Of a stretch of 64,000 nt of DNA, positions 50,968 to 60,090 are shown one piece after another. Under the pieces are notes generated by a model. That model was not told the DNA's origin. It saw only the letters and a list, made by a program, of their open reading frames with translations, and did not search any database. The DNA lies in assembly GCA_035635855.1 (NCBI GenBank), contig DASQAF010000029.1:1-64000 (forward strand), written 5' to 3'. How positions within the stretch are numbered: position 1 is the first letter of the stretch; the number at the start of each line of letters is the position of its first letter. Position numbers and translations under genes: made by a program. This DNA comes from UBA11740 sp035635855. GTDB lineage: Bacteria; Acidobacteriota; Blastocatellia; Pyrinomonadales; Pyrinomonadaceae.

Positions 50968-51549
50968 TTAAGGTGAAGCAGGGGTTCCTGGTTTCTTGAT
51001 TTGGTAGACGACGTTTTGGACGGTTTCTCCATCAGCATTCGTTTGTTCCCGGCGCTCTGTCATAACGCCGCCGATCTTTTCAATGGCTTTTTGTGACCGG
51101 ACATTCGTTGCCCCTATCAGGAAAACAACGCTCTCTACGAACTTAAACGCATGGTCCAACATGAGCTGTTTCAATTCCGCGTTGTACTTTCCGCCCCAAT
51201 GCGAGCGGGCCAGAAAAGTCCAACCAATCTCAATTTCTCGTTTGCTGGAATCAAATCCAAAATACCGCGACGAACCAACAATTTTTTGAGTCTTTCGGTC
51301 TATGACCACAAAAGCGCCACCCGTTGCCAATGCCTCGTGAAAAAATTCTCTGAAAACTTCTTCCTGGTAACGATCGTGGGCAGGGTGTTGCTCCCAAATC
51401 AACGGGTCGGAAGCTACTGCGAACAAGCTTTCCCAGTCTTCCGGCCGCAGCGGCCGAAGTTCAAGAAGGTCGCCAACGAGGTGAGGCTGAAGTTCAAAAC
51501 TTTCTATGTTCTTCATTTGGATTGAACCGGTTAAAGCGAACGCGCTCAT
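50968..51549 (-). CDS. GNAT acetyltransferase, RimJ/RimL-like
   Basis: 193 residues; the ATG overlaps the preceding TGA (ATGA), suggesting coupling, though the family start is nearer MKNIESFEL (51516). RimL-type features: LELRPLRPEDWESLFAVASD, GSSRYFGFDSSKREIEIGWT, FLARSHWGGKYNAELKQLML, NVRSQKAIEKIGGV. Acetylates an amino group of a protein or small molecule; substrate unknown. Confidence 0.88.
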   Translation of the reverse strand: MSAFALTGSIQMKNIESFELQPHLVGDLLELRPLRPEDWESLFAVASDPLIWEQHPAHDRYQEEVFREFFHEALATGGAFVVIDRKTQKIVGSSRYFGFDSSKREIEIGWTFLARSHWGGKYNAELKQLMLDHAFKFVESVVFLIGATNVRSQKAIEKIGGVMTERREQTNADGETVQNVVYQIKKPGTPASP

Positions 51550-53078
51550 CGCAATCCCCGGGCAGTCTTGCGGGCGGAAGTTGCTTCGAACCCCTGCACG
51601 GTCAGGCGGCGGCCTGGTGTGCGGGCGACGGCCTTTTCGAATTCGGCGTGCGCCGCGTCTTTTCGATCACGTCGGAGCAGGAATTCTCCCAGGAGTTCGT
51701 GCGTGGGCTTGTCAATTGTCGGCGGGCCGAAGTCGATTGGGAGCTTTTCTTCCAAGCTGACTGCCTGGAGCAATAGGCGTTCAGCGCCGGCGAGGTCTCC
51801 CTCTTTTTCAGCCAGCAGGGCACGGACCTCCAGCAGGAAGATCTCGGGTCGGACGCGGTAACTTGGATCGGGGTCGCCACTCTTTGTCTTGAGGTCGGCG
51901 ACCTCGCGGCCGACCGCCTCGAGTTCGGCCAGGGCCTGGCGCGCCGCGTCGCGGTGGCCCTGCATGATTTCACCCAGGGCCCGCGCGAACGCGAAGTCGA
52001 GCCGCGCGCCCGCGCCCGCGATCTTCGGCAGGGTCCAACTCGCGATCTCACCCGTCCAGTCGCCGGTATCGAGCAAATAGCGAAGTCGCATATTGGCAAA
52101 GGAGCCGGTCAGGCTCGCATCAGGATCCATCGACATGCCGGGATGATCCATCGCGGCCTGGGATTCGACTGTGGCACGGCACGCCGCGACCGCACTCCTG
52201 GCTTGGTCCTTTTGTCCGAGTTGCAGATACGCGTACCCGAGCCAGCTCGGGTAGTGGCCGCAGCGCGCGGGGCCCTTGCCCGCCGCTTTGCGGGCCCGAT
52301 CCACGTCGGCGATCGCAGCGATGTTAGCCTGCACAACTTCCTGCCACATCCCAAGCGCGAGAAAAATATGCGAGGTCATATGCTGGGCGTGTCCCGCGTC
52401 GGGTGCGATCTTCGCGTAGATCCGCGCCGCACGCAGGCCGAGCGGCGCGTGCGCCGGATCATCGTAACTATGAATCAGGTAGTGGACCAGTCCCGGATGA
52501 TCTCGATGATTCATCCAAGCCTCTTCGAGCACACCTGCCGCGCGCATGTAGGTCGCGATGTCGCGTCCGGCGTGCGCCGTGCCGAGGATCGCCAGCCCGT
52601 AGAAGGCAGTCGCGTCAATGTCGTCCGGATAGCGCGCGTGCAGCTTTGCCATCGCATCTTCGTAACGGAAGTCGCGCTCCTCTTTGGTTCCGTCACCGTA
52701 GAGAATCTCAAGCGCGTCGAAGTATTCTTTCTCGCGTTCGGTCTTTGCCTTGGCGCGGCGCGCCGCCGGAGTCAGTGCCAGTTTGTTGAGTGCGTCGCGC
52801 GCGGCCTTCAGATCCTGCTGCATCCAGATCGGATGGTTGAAGGTCATCGCCTCGCCCCAGTAGGCCATGGCAAACTCGGGATCAGCGGCCTCGGCACGAC
52901 GAAAGGCTTCGGCGGCTGCCGGATATTCAAAGTCGTGAAGCAACGCCAGGCCAGCGAGGAAGTCGGCCTGGGCCGCAGGCGAGCCTGAGTTCACGAAGTC
53001 GACGTGACCGTATGCGCCGTCGGCGGATGCCGGCGAGCCGGCAAAGAGCAGGCTAACAGTGAAGGCGATTGCGAGCAT
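51546..53078 (-). CDS. Exported TPR-repeat protein, G+C-rich
   Basis: 510 residues from the ATG at 53078 (AGAGGA upstream). Signal peptide (MLAIAFTVSLLFAGSPASAD), then TPR helices (LHDFEYPAAAEAFRRAEAAD, PEFAMAYWGEAMTFNHPIWM) with His-rich loops (HYLIHSYDDPAHAP; HAQHMTSHIFLALGMWQEVV). Strikingly G+C-rich: two sampled 60-nt stretches (52561-52620 and 51901-51960) are 70% and 82% G+C against ~58% in hutI next door. The 5' end overlaps hutI by 26 nt. Probably acquired by transfer. Function unknown; related secreted TPR proteins occur widely. Confidence 0.85.
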   Translation of the reverse strand: MLAIAFTVSLLFAGSPASADGAYGHVDFVNSGSPAAQADFLAGLALLHDFEYPAAAEAFRRAEAADPEFAMAYWGEAMTFNHPIWMQQDLKAARDALNKLALTPAARRAKAKTEREKEYFDALEILYGDGTKEERDFRYEDAMAKLHARYPDDIDATAFYGLAILGTAHAGRDIATYMRAAGVLEEAWMNHRDHPGLVHYLIHSYDDPAHAPLGLRAARIYAKIAPDAGHAQHMTSHIFLALGMWQEVVQANIAAIADVDRARKAAGKGPARCGHYPSWLGYAYLQLGQKDQARSAVAACRATVESQAAMDHPGMSMDPDASLTGSFANMRLRYLLDTGDWTGEIASWTLPKIAGAGARLDFAFARALGEIMQGHRDAARQALAELEAVGREVADLKTKSGDPDPSYRVRPEIFLLEVRALLAEKEGDLAGAERLLLQAVSLEEKLPIDFGPPTIDKPTHELLGEFLLRRDRKDAAHAEFEKAVARTPGRRLTVQGFEATSARKTARGLR

Positions 53079-54369
53079 AAGAGTCCTCTTCGGAAAGATG
53101 GATGCGTGCCCTTTGGCTTCGCGAAAATGCGAGCTTGCCGGATGTGTAGACGACCGACGCGTGTTCGATGCCAAAAAAATAAGCCAACTCACGATAGTCT
53201 TCGCAATCATGAATTACGAAATCGGCGCGTTTGCCTTTCTCCAGCGATCCAATCTCGTCGCCGCGGCCAAGCGAATACGCCGGGTTTATCGTCGCAGCGG
53301 TCAAAGCTTCGGCTGGCGTCATCTTCATCTGCGTGCAAGCCAGCGAAAGGATCATTGGCATCGAAGGCGTCGGTGAAGAGCCTGGATTGAAATCCGTGGC
53401 GAGCACCACGCCGAGCTCGGCGTCGATCATCTCGCGGGCCGCCGGATATTGCTGCGAACCGAGCGCGTAGACTGAGCCGGGTAAAAGAACCGGCTGAACA
53501 TTCGCAGCCTTTAAGGCCGCTATGCCGGCGGCATCAGCGTGTTCCAGATGATCCGCGGTTGCGGTATTAAGTTCCGCCGCCAGCTTTGCGCCGCCGGAAA
53601 GCGAGAGTTGATCCGCGTGCACGCGCAACCCGAGCCCGTGACAACGTGCGGCCGAGAGAATTTGCCAGGCCTCTTCGGTCGTAAAGACATCTGCTTCGCA
53701 AAAAACGTCACAGTACTCAGCCAGCTTTTCGGTAGCCACGCGCGGCAGCATTTCGTTGATGACCAGATTTACATAAGTAGCCCGGCGCGATCTGTATTCC
53801 GAGGGGATGTCGTGTGCGCCGAGAAAAGTCGGAACATAACTTAGCGGCGTCTCCTCGTCGAGCTGCTTGATCGCGCGCAAAATCTTGAGCTCATCTTCAA
53901 TCGTTAGACCGTAACCCGATTTTCCTTCGATCGTCGTCGTGCCGCCCCGTAGAAACCATTCGCTGTAGCGCTTGCTTGCCTTGACCAGATCGCTGAGCGA
54001 TGCGTTACGCGTAGCTCTGACGGTAGATCGAATGCCGCCACCACGGGCGGCAATTTCGCGATAGGTCGCCCCGCCGGCGCGCTGCTCGAATTCGTTGGCG
54101 CGAATACCGGCGAACACGGGATGCGTGTGCGCGTCCACGAATCCCGGCATCACCACGCGACGCCCGGCGTCGATCACCTCACAGTCATCGTTAATCAGAC
54201 GCTCGACTTCGCGACGCCGGTCGGCGATTTCGATCCGATCGCCGCGAACAAAGAGAGCGCCGTCTTCGATGATTGAGAGTTGGCGTAGCTCAGCACCAAC
54301 CCGCGGCCGGCGCGGCCCGGCGAGCGTCACCAGCTGCGAACAATTAATGACGGCAAGATTTTCAGGCAC
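53053..54369 (-). CDS. hutI: Imidazolonepropionase
   Basis: 438 residues from a GTG at 54369 (VPENLAVINCSQLVTLAG); an ATG at 54426 gives 457 but overlaps the next gene by 65 nt. Amidohydrolase metal motif VDAHTHPVFAGIRANEFEQR, further His in HADQLSLSGGAKLA and ADHLEHAD, and catalytic Asp in ATDFNPGSSPTPSM. Third step of histidine degradation. No other hut genes are nearby. The tail SRSQRARIHLSEEDSYARN runs into the TPR gene and looks non-native. Confidence 0.93.
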   Translation of the reverse strand: MPENLAVINCSQLVTLAGPRRPRVGAELRQLSIIEDGALFVRGDRIEIADRRREVERLINDDCEVIDAGRRVVMPGFVDAHTHPVFAGIRANEFEQRAGGATYREIAARGGGIRSTVRATRNASLSDLVKASKRYSEWFLRGGTTTIEGKSGYGLTIEDELKILRAIKQLDEETPLSYVPTFLGAHDIPSEYRSRRATYVNLVINEMLPRVATEKLAEYCDVFCEADVFTTEEAWQILSAARCHGLGLRVHADQLSLSGGAKLAAELNTATADHLEHADAAGIAALKAANVQPVLLPGSVYALGSQQYPAAREMIDAELGVVLATDFNPGSSPTPSMPMILSLACTQMKMTPAEALTAATINPAYSLGRGDEIGSLEKGKRADFVIHDCEDYRELAYFFGIEHASVVYTSGKLAFSRSQRARIHLSEEDSYARNRLHC

Positions 54370-54676
54370 GGGCTTTACGGCGCGCGCGCCAGGAGAGCAG
54401 CGCGTAAACGATTGCCGAGAAGACAATCAGATCGATCAGTCCAGCTGCGGCTACCGCGAGAAACGTCGGGCCGCCGAACGTGTCACCGGGCGCACGAGGA
54501 AAGATGTGCTGCGTAAGAAAAAGCGGCCAGGCATCGAAGTAAAAGAACGCGGCGATCATCCAGCCCGGCGGATGGCTCGGCCGATAGAGACGATTGACCA
54601 AAATTAATAACACCCCATCGGCGATCATGATAAGAAAGCCGAGCGGGATCGAGAACAAAAGTCGTTTCCAGCTCAT
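54362..54676 (-). CDS. Small membrane protein
   Basis: 104 residues with three membrane segments (LLFSIPLGFLIMIADGVLLI; WMIAAFFYFDAWPLFLT; FLAVAAAGLIDLIVFSAIVY) and a basic tail. No family recognised. Overlaps the hutI start by 8 nt and is probably in the same transcript. Confidence 0.7.
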   Translation of the reverse strand: MSWKRLLFSIPLGFLIMIADGVLLILVNRLYRPSHPPGWMIAAFFYFDAWPLFLTQHIFPRAPGDTFGGPTFLAVAAAGLIDLIVFSAIVYALLSWRARRKARA

Positions 54677-54724
54677 ACAGCCATTCCGCGGCAGACCTTG
54701 ATTGGCCCTTGATTGGCGAAGAGC

Positions 54725-55144
54725 TCAGGCTTCTTTGTACAGCCAGGCGCCTATTAACGCGGCGACGTTGTATTCAACCAGTCCCCACACCAACGCGATG
54801 GGCAAAATGCTGGTGGGAACAAATCCAAACGCAGCCCCGACAACGTCGGGGTAAACATAGACCCCGAACCAGGCAAACAGGGCCGCAATAATAGCCGTCT
54901 TCGGACCGGCGCCGAAACGAGGTCTGATCGCGGCGTAACCAAGCACGATCACAATACCGAGTACGAACGTCATTACCACGGCGACAGCAATGGCGTTTCC
55001 GCCCGGTGTCGGGAAATTGTGTTTGGCAAAATACTCTTTCATCTGGGCCCCCAACACTTTGTCGTTCAGAATGTATTCGCCGATATTCAGTATTACACCT
55101 GCTACCAAACCGCCGAGCAGGACGCGACCAAAGTTGATCTTCAT
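54725..55144 (-). CDS. Small membrane protein with four predicted helices
   Basis: 139 residues. Hydrophobic segments: GRVLLGGLVAGVILNIGEYI, AIAVAVVMTFVLGIVIVLGY, TAIIAALFAWFGVYVYPDVV, SILPIALVWGLVEYNVAALI. AAGGAGAAAG precedes the ATG. No family recognised with certainty; a shared layout with the next small protein is only general. Confidence 0.75.
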   Translation of the reverse strand: MKINFGRVLLGGLVAGVILNIGEYILNDKVLGAQMKEYFAKHNFPTPGGNAIAVAVVMTFVLGIVIVLGYAAIRPRFGAGPKTAIIAALFAWFGVYVYPDVVGAAFGFVPTSILPIALVWGLVEYNVAALIGAWLYKEA

Positions 55145-55256
55145 TTTCTTTCTCCTTCCAGGGGTAAAGAGTTAAGACACGCTTGTTGAGTTCTGTTCTT
55201 AACACAGGGTGGGGATGAAAACCAGTTTTTCTAGTACCGGGTCCGCCGTTGCCCAG

Positions 55257-55383
55257 TCTCATTAGCACCGTGGCTTTAGCCCGGTGAAACTAATATCCGA
55301 CATAAACCGGAAACCGTTTCAAACGGTTTCCGCATTCGAATCTCACCATTAACCACCGGGCTGAAGCCACGGTGCTAATGAGA
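55257..55383. repeat. TCTCATTAGCACCGTGGCTT palindrome
   Basis: Arms TCTCATTAGCACCGTGGCTT (start) and AAGCCACGGTGCTAATGAGA (end) are perfect complements and continue as TAGCCCGGTG/CACCGGGCTG. In the middle AAACCGTTTCAAACGGTTT is itself a palindrome. It fills the gap between the permease stop and the small membrane protein. Confidence 0.95.
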
Positions 55384-55457
55384 ATGACCGCCAGGATTCA
55401 AACTGCACCGCTAAAGTTATCTTTGGCGACAACCTGGATGGACATCTTCTTGTTCGC

Positions 55458-56894
55458 TTATTTCCCGGCGCGCTTCCGGCCTAAAACGAAGAGCAGAATT
55501 CCAATGGCATTGGCAATCACGACCACGACGAGGATCTTGGCGGCAAACATCCGCGGACTCTCGACTTTAGTAATTGGGATCATTGTGTAAAAACCGGCGA
55601 TCACCGAGACAATAAAACCTGAAGCAGATGCGATCTTGAGCCAGAGCGGAGCCCGGACGCCGAACCGTTTGATCGCGATCAGCGGAATCGCGAAGAGCAC
55701 CATGTACATCAAGGCATAGAAGACGGTGGCGGCGTTGTCCTGAATCTGAAAAGCTTCCTGCTCTTTTACGCCGATCAAACTCGCGAGACTGAACGCCAAT
55801 GTAACCATGCCCACGAAAAGGATTGAATTGACCGGAGTCTTATAGCGCTTATGCAGGCGCGTGAACCACGCCGGCAGCAGGTCATCCCAGCCCGCGACCA
55901 TCGGCAGACGCGTGTTGCCGGCAAAATAAATACTCATCAGGGCGATTTGCCTGGCAGCCACTCCAAAAATAGTCAGCGACACAAGTATCGACACCCAACC
56001 AAATGAACTGAAACCACGACTGAGCACTTGCGGGATCGGACCAATTAGATCAACTTGATCGGGCGTCACAAAGGCCAGCACTGAGGCGGTGCCGAGGATG
56101 AACATCAAGGCAATAATCGGGGCCGAGATCAGAACAGAGCGGCTGATATTTCGCGCGGGTGCGCGACATTCGCCGGCCAGAATCGCGATGTATTCAAAGC
56201 CTGAGAGCGCGCCGACGGCGAGTTTGCTGAAGACGTTAATGTTGTAAGAATTGAACGGCGGCAGGCTGGCCGAGAATGGATGATAGTTCTGAAGCGTCCC
56301 GCGCCCGGCGGTAATAAACGGCAAAAGGATCAGCGTGGCAAAAGTTACCAGCAGGAATATTCCGCCAACATTCTGCACCCACTTGCCTAACGCGAGGCCA
56401 CGACGGGAGGCAGCGATGATGCTCAACATCAAGACCACGCAAACCAGCGTCGTCATCTTTCTGTTCTCATGCATCCAGTCGGCGCGGGGCCCGATGGCGT
56501 AAGCGATGTTCTTCTTGATAATCAGACCGATGCCCGACATTACCAGGATGCCGAACACCCAGAGGTTCCACGCCACCATGAACGCGACAAAATCGTTGAA
56601 GGCCAGCTTGGCCCACTGATACAACCCGCCCTCGAGCGGCATGCGGTTATTGAGAAAGATGACGACGGCGGCCAAGGGCAGATAAAAAGTAATTATCGCC
56701 AGCAGCCAGAAGGCCATCTGATTGTTGCCCAGCTTGGCTGCCCAGCCAACCCAGATTGTGCCGACGACAAAGACAACTTGGGCGAGGACCAGATCGAAAA
56801 GGCCGAGTTCTTTTTTGAAGACTGCGCTGCGTGACTCAACCTCGCCTTCGATCGCGGCGAGATCTGAAGTAGCACTTGTATGTGAATCGGCCAT
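55458..56894 (-). CDS. APC-superfamily amino acid permease
   Basis: 478 residues, about 12 membrane segments. First-helix region GLFDLVLAQVVFVVGTIWVG differs from the GSGIF motif of the 23.7 kb permease, so these are different subfamilies. NRMPLEGGLYQWAKLAFNDF and GALSGFEYIAILAGECRAPA (Glu in helix 6) are typical of amino acid/polyamine transporters. No clear ribosome site; a palindrome lies 22 nt upstream. May serve histidine uptake given hutI nearby, but this is only positional. Confidence 0.9.
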   Translation of the reverse strand: MADSHTSATSDLAAIEGEVESRSAVFKKELGLFDLVLAQVVFVVGTIWVGWAAKLGNNQMAFWLLAIITFYLPLAAVVIFLNNRMPLEGGLYQWAKLAFNDFVAFMVAWNLWVFGILVMSGIGLIIKKNIAYAIGPRADWMHENRKMTTLVCVVLMLSIIAASRRGLALGKWVQNVGGIFLLVTFATLILLPFITAGRGTLQNYHPFSASLPPFNSYNINVFSKLAVGALSGFEYIAILAGECRAPARNISRSVLISAPIIALMFILGTASVLAFVTPDQVDLIGPIPQVLSRGFSSFGWVSILVSLTIFGVAARQIALMSIYFAGNTRLPMVAGWDDLLPAWFTRLHKRYKTPVNSILFVGMVTLAFSLASLIGVKEQEAFQIQDNAATVFYALMYMVLFAIPLIAIKRFGVRAPLWLKIASASGFIVSVIAGFYTMIPITKVESPRMFAAKILVVVVIANAIGILLFVLGRKRAGK

Positions 56895-56915
56895 AAGAAT
56901 AAGGGACGAGGTAAT

Positions 56916-57044
56916 GCTGGGAGCGCGGGCGTCCCCGCCCGCACACGCGAGCGTAGCTCGCGTTACATTTTCTATCTTTGAACTCGACGAAACATCTTAT
57001 TCGCGCTTCGCGCTCAGTGCGGACGGGACGTCCGCGCTCCCAGC
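56916..57044. repeat. GCTGGGAGCGCGGGCGTCCC palindrome (family also at 28327)
   Basis: Left arm GCTGGGAGCGCGGGCGTCCC and right arm GGGACGTCCGCGCTCCCAGC. The terminal base is the G of the TAG stop of the neighbouring minus-strand gene. Inner GCGAGCGTAGCTCGC is also palindromic. Confidence 0.92.
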
Positions 57045-57517
57045 TACGCAGACGAGGTGTGATCGTGAACGATGCGCCAACCTGCTTTCGTTTTGCGAAA
57101 CAGCAAAGTGAAGGTGCCGTGCGGCTGGTCACTGGCGCGCTTCAATCGCCAGCGACCTAGCACCAGCGCTGCGTCTTTACTCAATAAAGTGATTTCGATT
57201 TCCGAAAAGGTCAACGTTCCCATCTTCTCGCGCGAGTTGTAGTTCTTCTTATAGCGATCAAGGACGGTTTGCCAGCCGCGACTGATGCTGTCACCGCCGA
57301 CAAACTCGGTCTTTAGCGAGCGGTCATAGCCGTCCATGTAGCCTTCGATGTCGCCGCGATTCCAGGCGTCGCGCTGCGCGTCGAGTACGGCGCGAATAGC
57401 AGCTTTGGTTTTCTCGTTGCGGTTTGATTTTGTCTGCGTCGCGGGTTGGCCCATTGCTGAGGCGATGCCCGCGATTAAGAAAATCACGACAGCTGGTTTG
57501 CGCACGTTGAGTTTCAT
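57044..57517 (-). CDS. Secreted SnoaL/DUF4440-like protein
   Basis: 157 residues from the ATG at 57517 (MKLNVRKPAVVIFLIAGIAS, a signal peptide); the longer frame is unsupported. NTF2-like core: AIRAVLDAQRDAWNRGDIEG, YMDGYDRSLKTEFVGGD, GWQTVLDRYKKNYNSREKMG, GTFTLLFRKTKAGWRIVHDH. This is the classical DUF4440/SnoaL pattern. Function unknown. Confidence 0.82.
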   Translation of the reverse strand: MKLNVRKPAVVIFLIAGIASAMGQPATQTKSNRNEKTKAAIRAVLDAQRDAWNRGDIEGYMDGYDRSLKTEFVGGDSISRGWQTVLDRYKKNYNSREKMGTLTFSEIEITLLSKDAALVLGRWRLKRASDQPHGTFTLLFRKTKAGWRIVHDHTSSA

Positions 57518-57659
57518 GGATTGCCTCAGGTTTATCTCAAGGCTCCGGAGGAGCCTCATGTTGATAGCTGTCTCAGATCCAAAATTATTCGGCGGATAGG
57601 CGCGGCAATTTATCATGTCCTGCCAATTAGCACTAGTAGGCTGGTGAAAAACTGGAAAA

Positions 57660-57734
57660 CGATCCACGAACCCACACTAAACGACGCTAAGAAAAACTTC
57701 TGGTTCGCTTTGTTTTGTGTGACTTCGTGGATCG
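57660..57734. repeat. CGATCCACGAA/TTCGTGGATCG inverted repeat
   Basis: CGATCCACGAA (57660-57670) and TTCGTGGATCG (57724-57734) are perfect complements, extended by CCCACAC/GTGTG. It lies 28 nt from the stop of the DUF1287 gene. Confidence 0.85.
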
Positions 57735-57762
57735 CTCTTGCCGCTCTGAATCGCTCGTATGA

Positions 57763-58425
57763 TCAGAAGTATCGATAATGCCCGGTGATCTTCCACGCAA
57801 ACAAGCCGTCTTCCATACGCGTGCCCGCGCCGACGTTATGCACGATCAGGTAACGCTGCGAAGGTTTGTACCAGACATTTACGATCATGCCGACATGATC
57901 GACCCCGCCACCCAGGTCCCAGGTAACGATATCGCCCGGCAGAAATGTTTCGCTGCCGCCATCGGTTGTCAGCGACTTGCCCTTGCGTGTGAAGTAGGTT
58001 TGTAGATTCGGGACACGACGATGATCGATATTCACATCGGTGCCGCTCAATCCCCATTTGGTCGGATAAGCTGAGAAGTTTCCCTTCATGTCCTCATGAA
58101 CTTCCTTCTGCAAATCAATTCCGGCTTTGCGAAAGGCGCGCACGATGACATCAGAGCAAACTCCGGTTTCAATCGGCACGTCACCATTGGGGTAGTCGAT
58201 TCTCTGGTATGAAGGATCGTAGCCGGTTGTCTTTCCCACCTGTTCAGTTGCGCCGTCGATGACCAGCTTGAGATTTGGTGAGCTGTTTGCGGGAAGCGCG
58301 CGCGTTTCCATCAGCTGCTCGGGAGGCTTGAGCGGTTTAAGAGTTCGCGCGACTTGTTTTTGGCAGGCCAGAACAAATAACGAGGCCAGGGCCAGCACAA
58401 TTAAGGTGGATGGATTTCGTTTCAT
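57763..58425 (-). CDS. DUF1287 lipoprotein
   Basis: 220 residues. Lipobox in LALASLFVLAC (lipid-modified Cys). DUF1287 core: YDPSYQRIDYPNGDVPIETG, VCSDVIVRAFRKAGIDLQ (Cys candidate nucleophile), NIDHRRVPNLQTYFTRKG, PGDIVTWDLGGGVDHVGMIV and WKITGHYRYF. The family is NlpC/P60-like and probably acts on peptidoglycan or related amides. Outer-membrane or periplasmic lipoprotein. Confidence 0.88.
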   Translation of the reverse strand: MKRNPSTLIVLALASLFVLACQKQVARTLKPLKPPEQLMETRALPANSSPNLKLVIDGATEQVGKTTGYDPSYQRIDYPNGDVPIETGVCSDVIVRAFRKAGIDLQKEVHEDMKGNFSAYPTKWGLSGTDVNIDHRRVPNLQTYFTRKGKSLTTDGGSETFLPGDIVTWDLGGGVDHVGMIVNVWYKPSQRYLIVHNVGAGTRMEDGLFAWKITGHYRYF

Positions 58426-58525
58426 CGATACGTGAGCTTAGACGCTGGAGCAGTCCGGCAAGTTCCCCCAGACGGTGCTTAGACGCCGAACCTATCCCGT
58501 TTTTGCCCAGGCCGCGCAAATCTCT

Positions 58526-59224
58526 CTAAGCCTGCGACTTCTGTTGCAACCACGCACATAGGTCAGCTCGCATCGCCGGAACAATTTCGTGGGCCGCGTC
58601 ATAGCTTCGAAATTCAACGTCGCCGGCACGCGTCCGTAGTTGCGCGGCATAACCGCTGGTGCGCTCCGGCGGATAGAACTCATCGCGCTCACCGCTCAGA
58701 TGAAAAACTGCTGCTTCGGTTTGCTGGTAAAGATTGCTCGCTTCCCAATCGCCCGGCAGGCCGCCGCAAATTCCAATCACACCGCGCAGGACGTCCGGAT
58801 GAGTGAAGGCAAAACGATAGTTCAGGGCGCAGGTCTGCGAGAAGCCCAGCAGAAAAATTCGTTCTGAATCGACAGTGCCGTGGGCGGTTAACGATTCAAT
58901 TATTTCAAGCAACGCCCGGTGATGCACGGCCACGGATTCTTCCGGATGAAAGTTTGTCAGCCAGCCAAACCCGAAACGCAAAGGTCCGCCGGTCTCCTTC
59001 GGCTCTTTCAAATGCTGATGCAGTCCCTGCAGCGACGCAATCGCGAAACCTTCGGGCGCTATTGCCTGGGCCTCGCGCATCATCTGTCTCTTGCTTGCTC
59101 CATACCCATGCAAAGCAATCAACAGCGGCGCGGGCACGTCTTTGGAAAGAAGCAGATCGTAATACAGTTTGATCTCGGCGGTAAGCGTGTGCTCCGTCGC
59201 CGTATTGCTATGGTCGCTTTTCAT
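58526..59224 (-). CDS. Alpha/beta-hydrolase, phospholipase/carboxylesterase family
   Basis: 232 residues. Oxyanion region LLIALHGYGASKRQM; nucleophile elbow LLGFSQTCALNYRFA (Ser); acid in HLSGERDEFYPPERT; His in SYDAAHEIVPAM. Cytoplasmic, no signal peptide. Typical of YpfH/Est-like esterases. Its start overlaps the end of the following membrane-protein gene by 17 nt. Confidence 0.9.
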   Translation of the reverse strand: MKSDHSNTATEHTLTAEIKLYYDLLLSKDVPAPLLIALHGYGASKRQMMREAQAIAPEGFAIASLQGLHQHLKEPKETGGPLRFGFGWLTNFHPEESVAVHHRALLEIIESLTAHGTVDSERIFLLGFSQTCALNYRFAFTHPDVLRGVIGICGGLPGDWEASNLYQQTEAAVFHLSGERDEFYPPERTSGYAAQLRTRAGDVEFRSYDAAHEIVPAMRADLCAWLQQKSQA

Positions 59225-59954
59225 TATCCTTCAGCGCAATCCCGGTGTCTCTTGATGCAAAAGAACGATTGACAGCGACGATAAGATAGCAAATCAGGAG
59301 TGGAATAAAGAGCAGAATGGAAAGCCAGGACAGTAAGATCAAGATCCCGTACGAGGTGTCGCTGGAAGATCTCTCGCGGATGCCGCCCATTAAGTCAAAG
59401 ACCACCTGATCAAGATTCAATACCGTCAGCGTTACCACAATCAGTGTCAACGGCAACAAAGTGGCGACCATGGTCGAGAACCAGTTCATCACGCCCAACC
59501 GTCTGAGAAAGAAAACTAGAAGAGCGACGCGCCACCCGGCAACGACTGCCAGAAACCAGGCGTTAATTGCGTTGGCTGTGTCTAGGTTGAAGACTTTCTC
59601 TATCGGAATTGCGTAAAGAGCCGCGGGCGGGGAGACGAGCGAAATAAAAGTAAGCACCCCGAAGTAGGACCAGTGTCGCGGGCGCAGAGGCAGGATTATC
59701 AGCCACAGAAACAACGAGAGGACAAAAACATAAACGACCGAGCCCACTCCCAGATGTTGAATTAATCCGACTCTCGGATTGTCCCAGTAACGCCCCATGC
59801 CTACCAGCCACGTACAGAACAGCCCAAACGCCAGATGCCTCCAGCCGAGATCAACCAATTCAGCTCGCGAGACTCGAAAGAAGATCAGTCGCACCGTGGT
59901 TCTTACCACATCGCCCCAACTAACCGGCTGCTGCGTTTGGTCAAGTGCGCTCAT
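59208..59954 (-). CDS. Multi-span membrane protein of unknown function
   Basis: 248 residues with six predicted membrane segments (for example LAFGLFCTWLVGMGRYW, VVYVFVLSLFLWLIILPL, TLIVVTLTVLNLDQVVFDL, YGILILLSWLSILLFIPLLI). No family recognised with confidence; it loosely resembles Yip1/DUF-type integral proteins. Overlaps the esterase gene, so the two are probably co-expressed. Confidence 0.75.
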   Translation of the reverse strand: MSALDQTQQPVSWGDVVRTTVRLIFFRVSRAELVDLGWRHLAFGLFCTWLVGMGRYWDNPRVGLIQHLGVGSVVYVFVLSLFLWLIILPLRPRHWSYFGVLTFISLVSPPAALYAIPIEKVFNLDTANAINAWFLAVVAGWRVALLVFFLRRLGVMNWFSTMVATLLPLTLIVVTLTVLNLDQVVFDLMGGIRERSSSDTSYGILILLSWLSILLFIPLLICYLIVAVNRSFASRDTGIALKDNEKRP

Positions 59955-60090
59955 GCGTCAGCGAGGCTTATAACACGTTCGAAACTGCTAAACCACAACC
60001 AACCGTTGCGTTGCATTCGGTTCGATTGACAGTTACGATGCTCCAGTCGCACAGTTCAAAACTATTACCAGACAAAGCGAGGTTAGCACG

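Noticed and set aside
56836..57132. Minus-strand frame through the 56916-57044 palindrome
   Set aside because: Shadow of the permease start and the repeat; the adjacent real genes explain the region.
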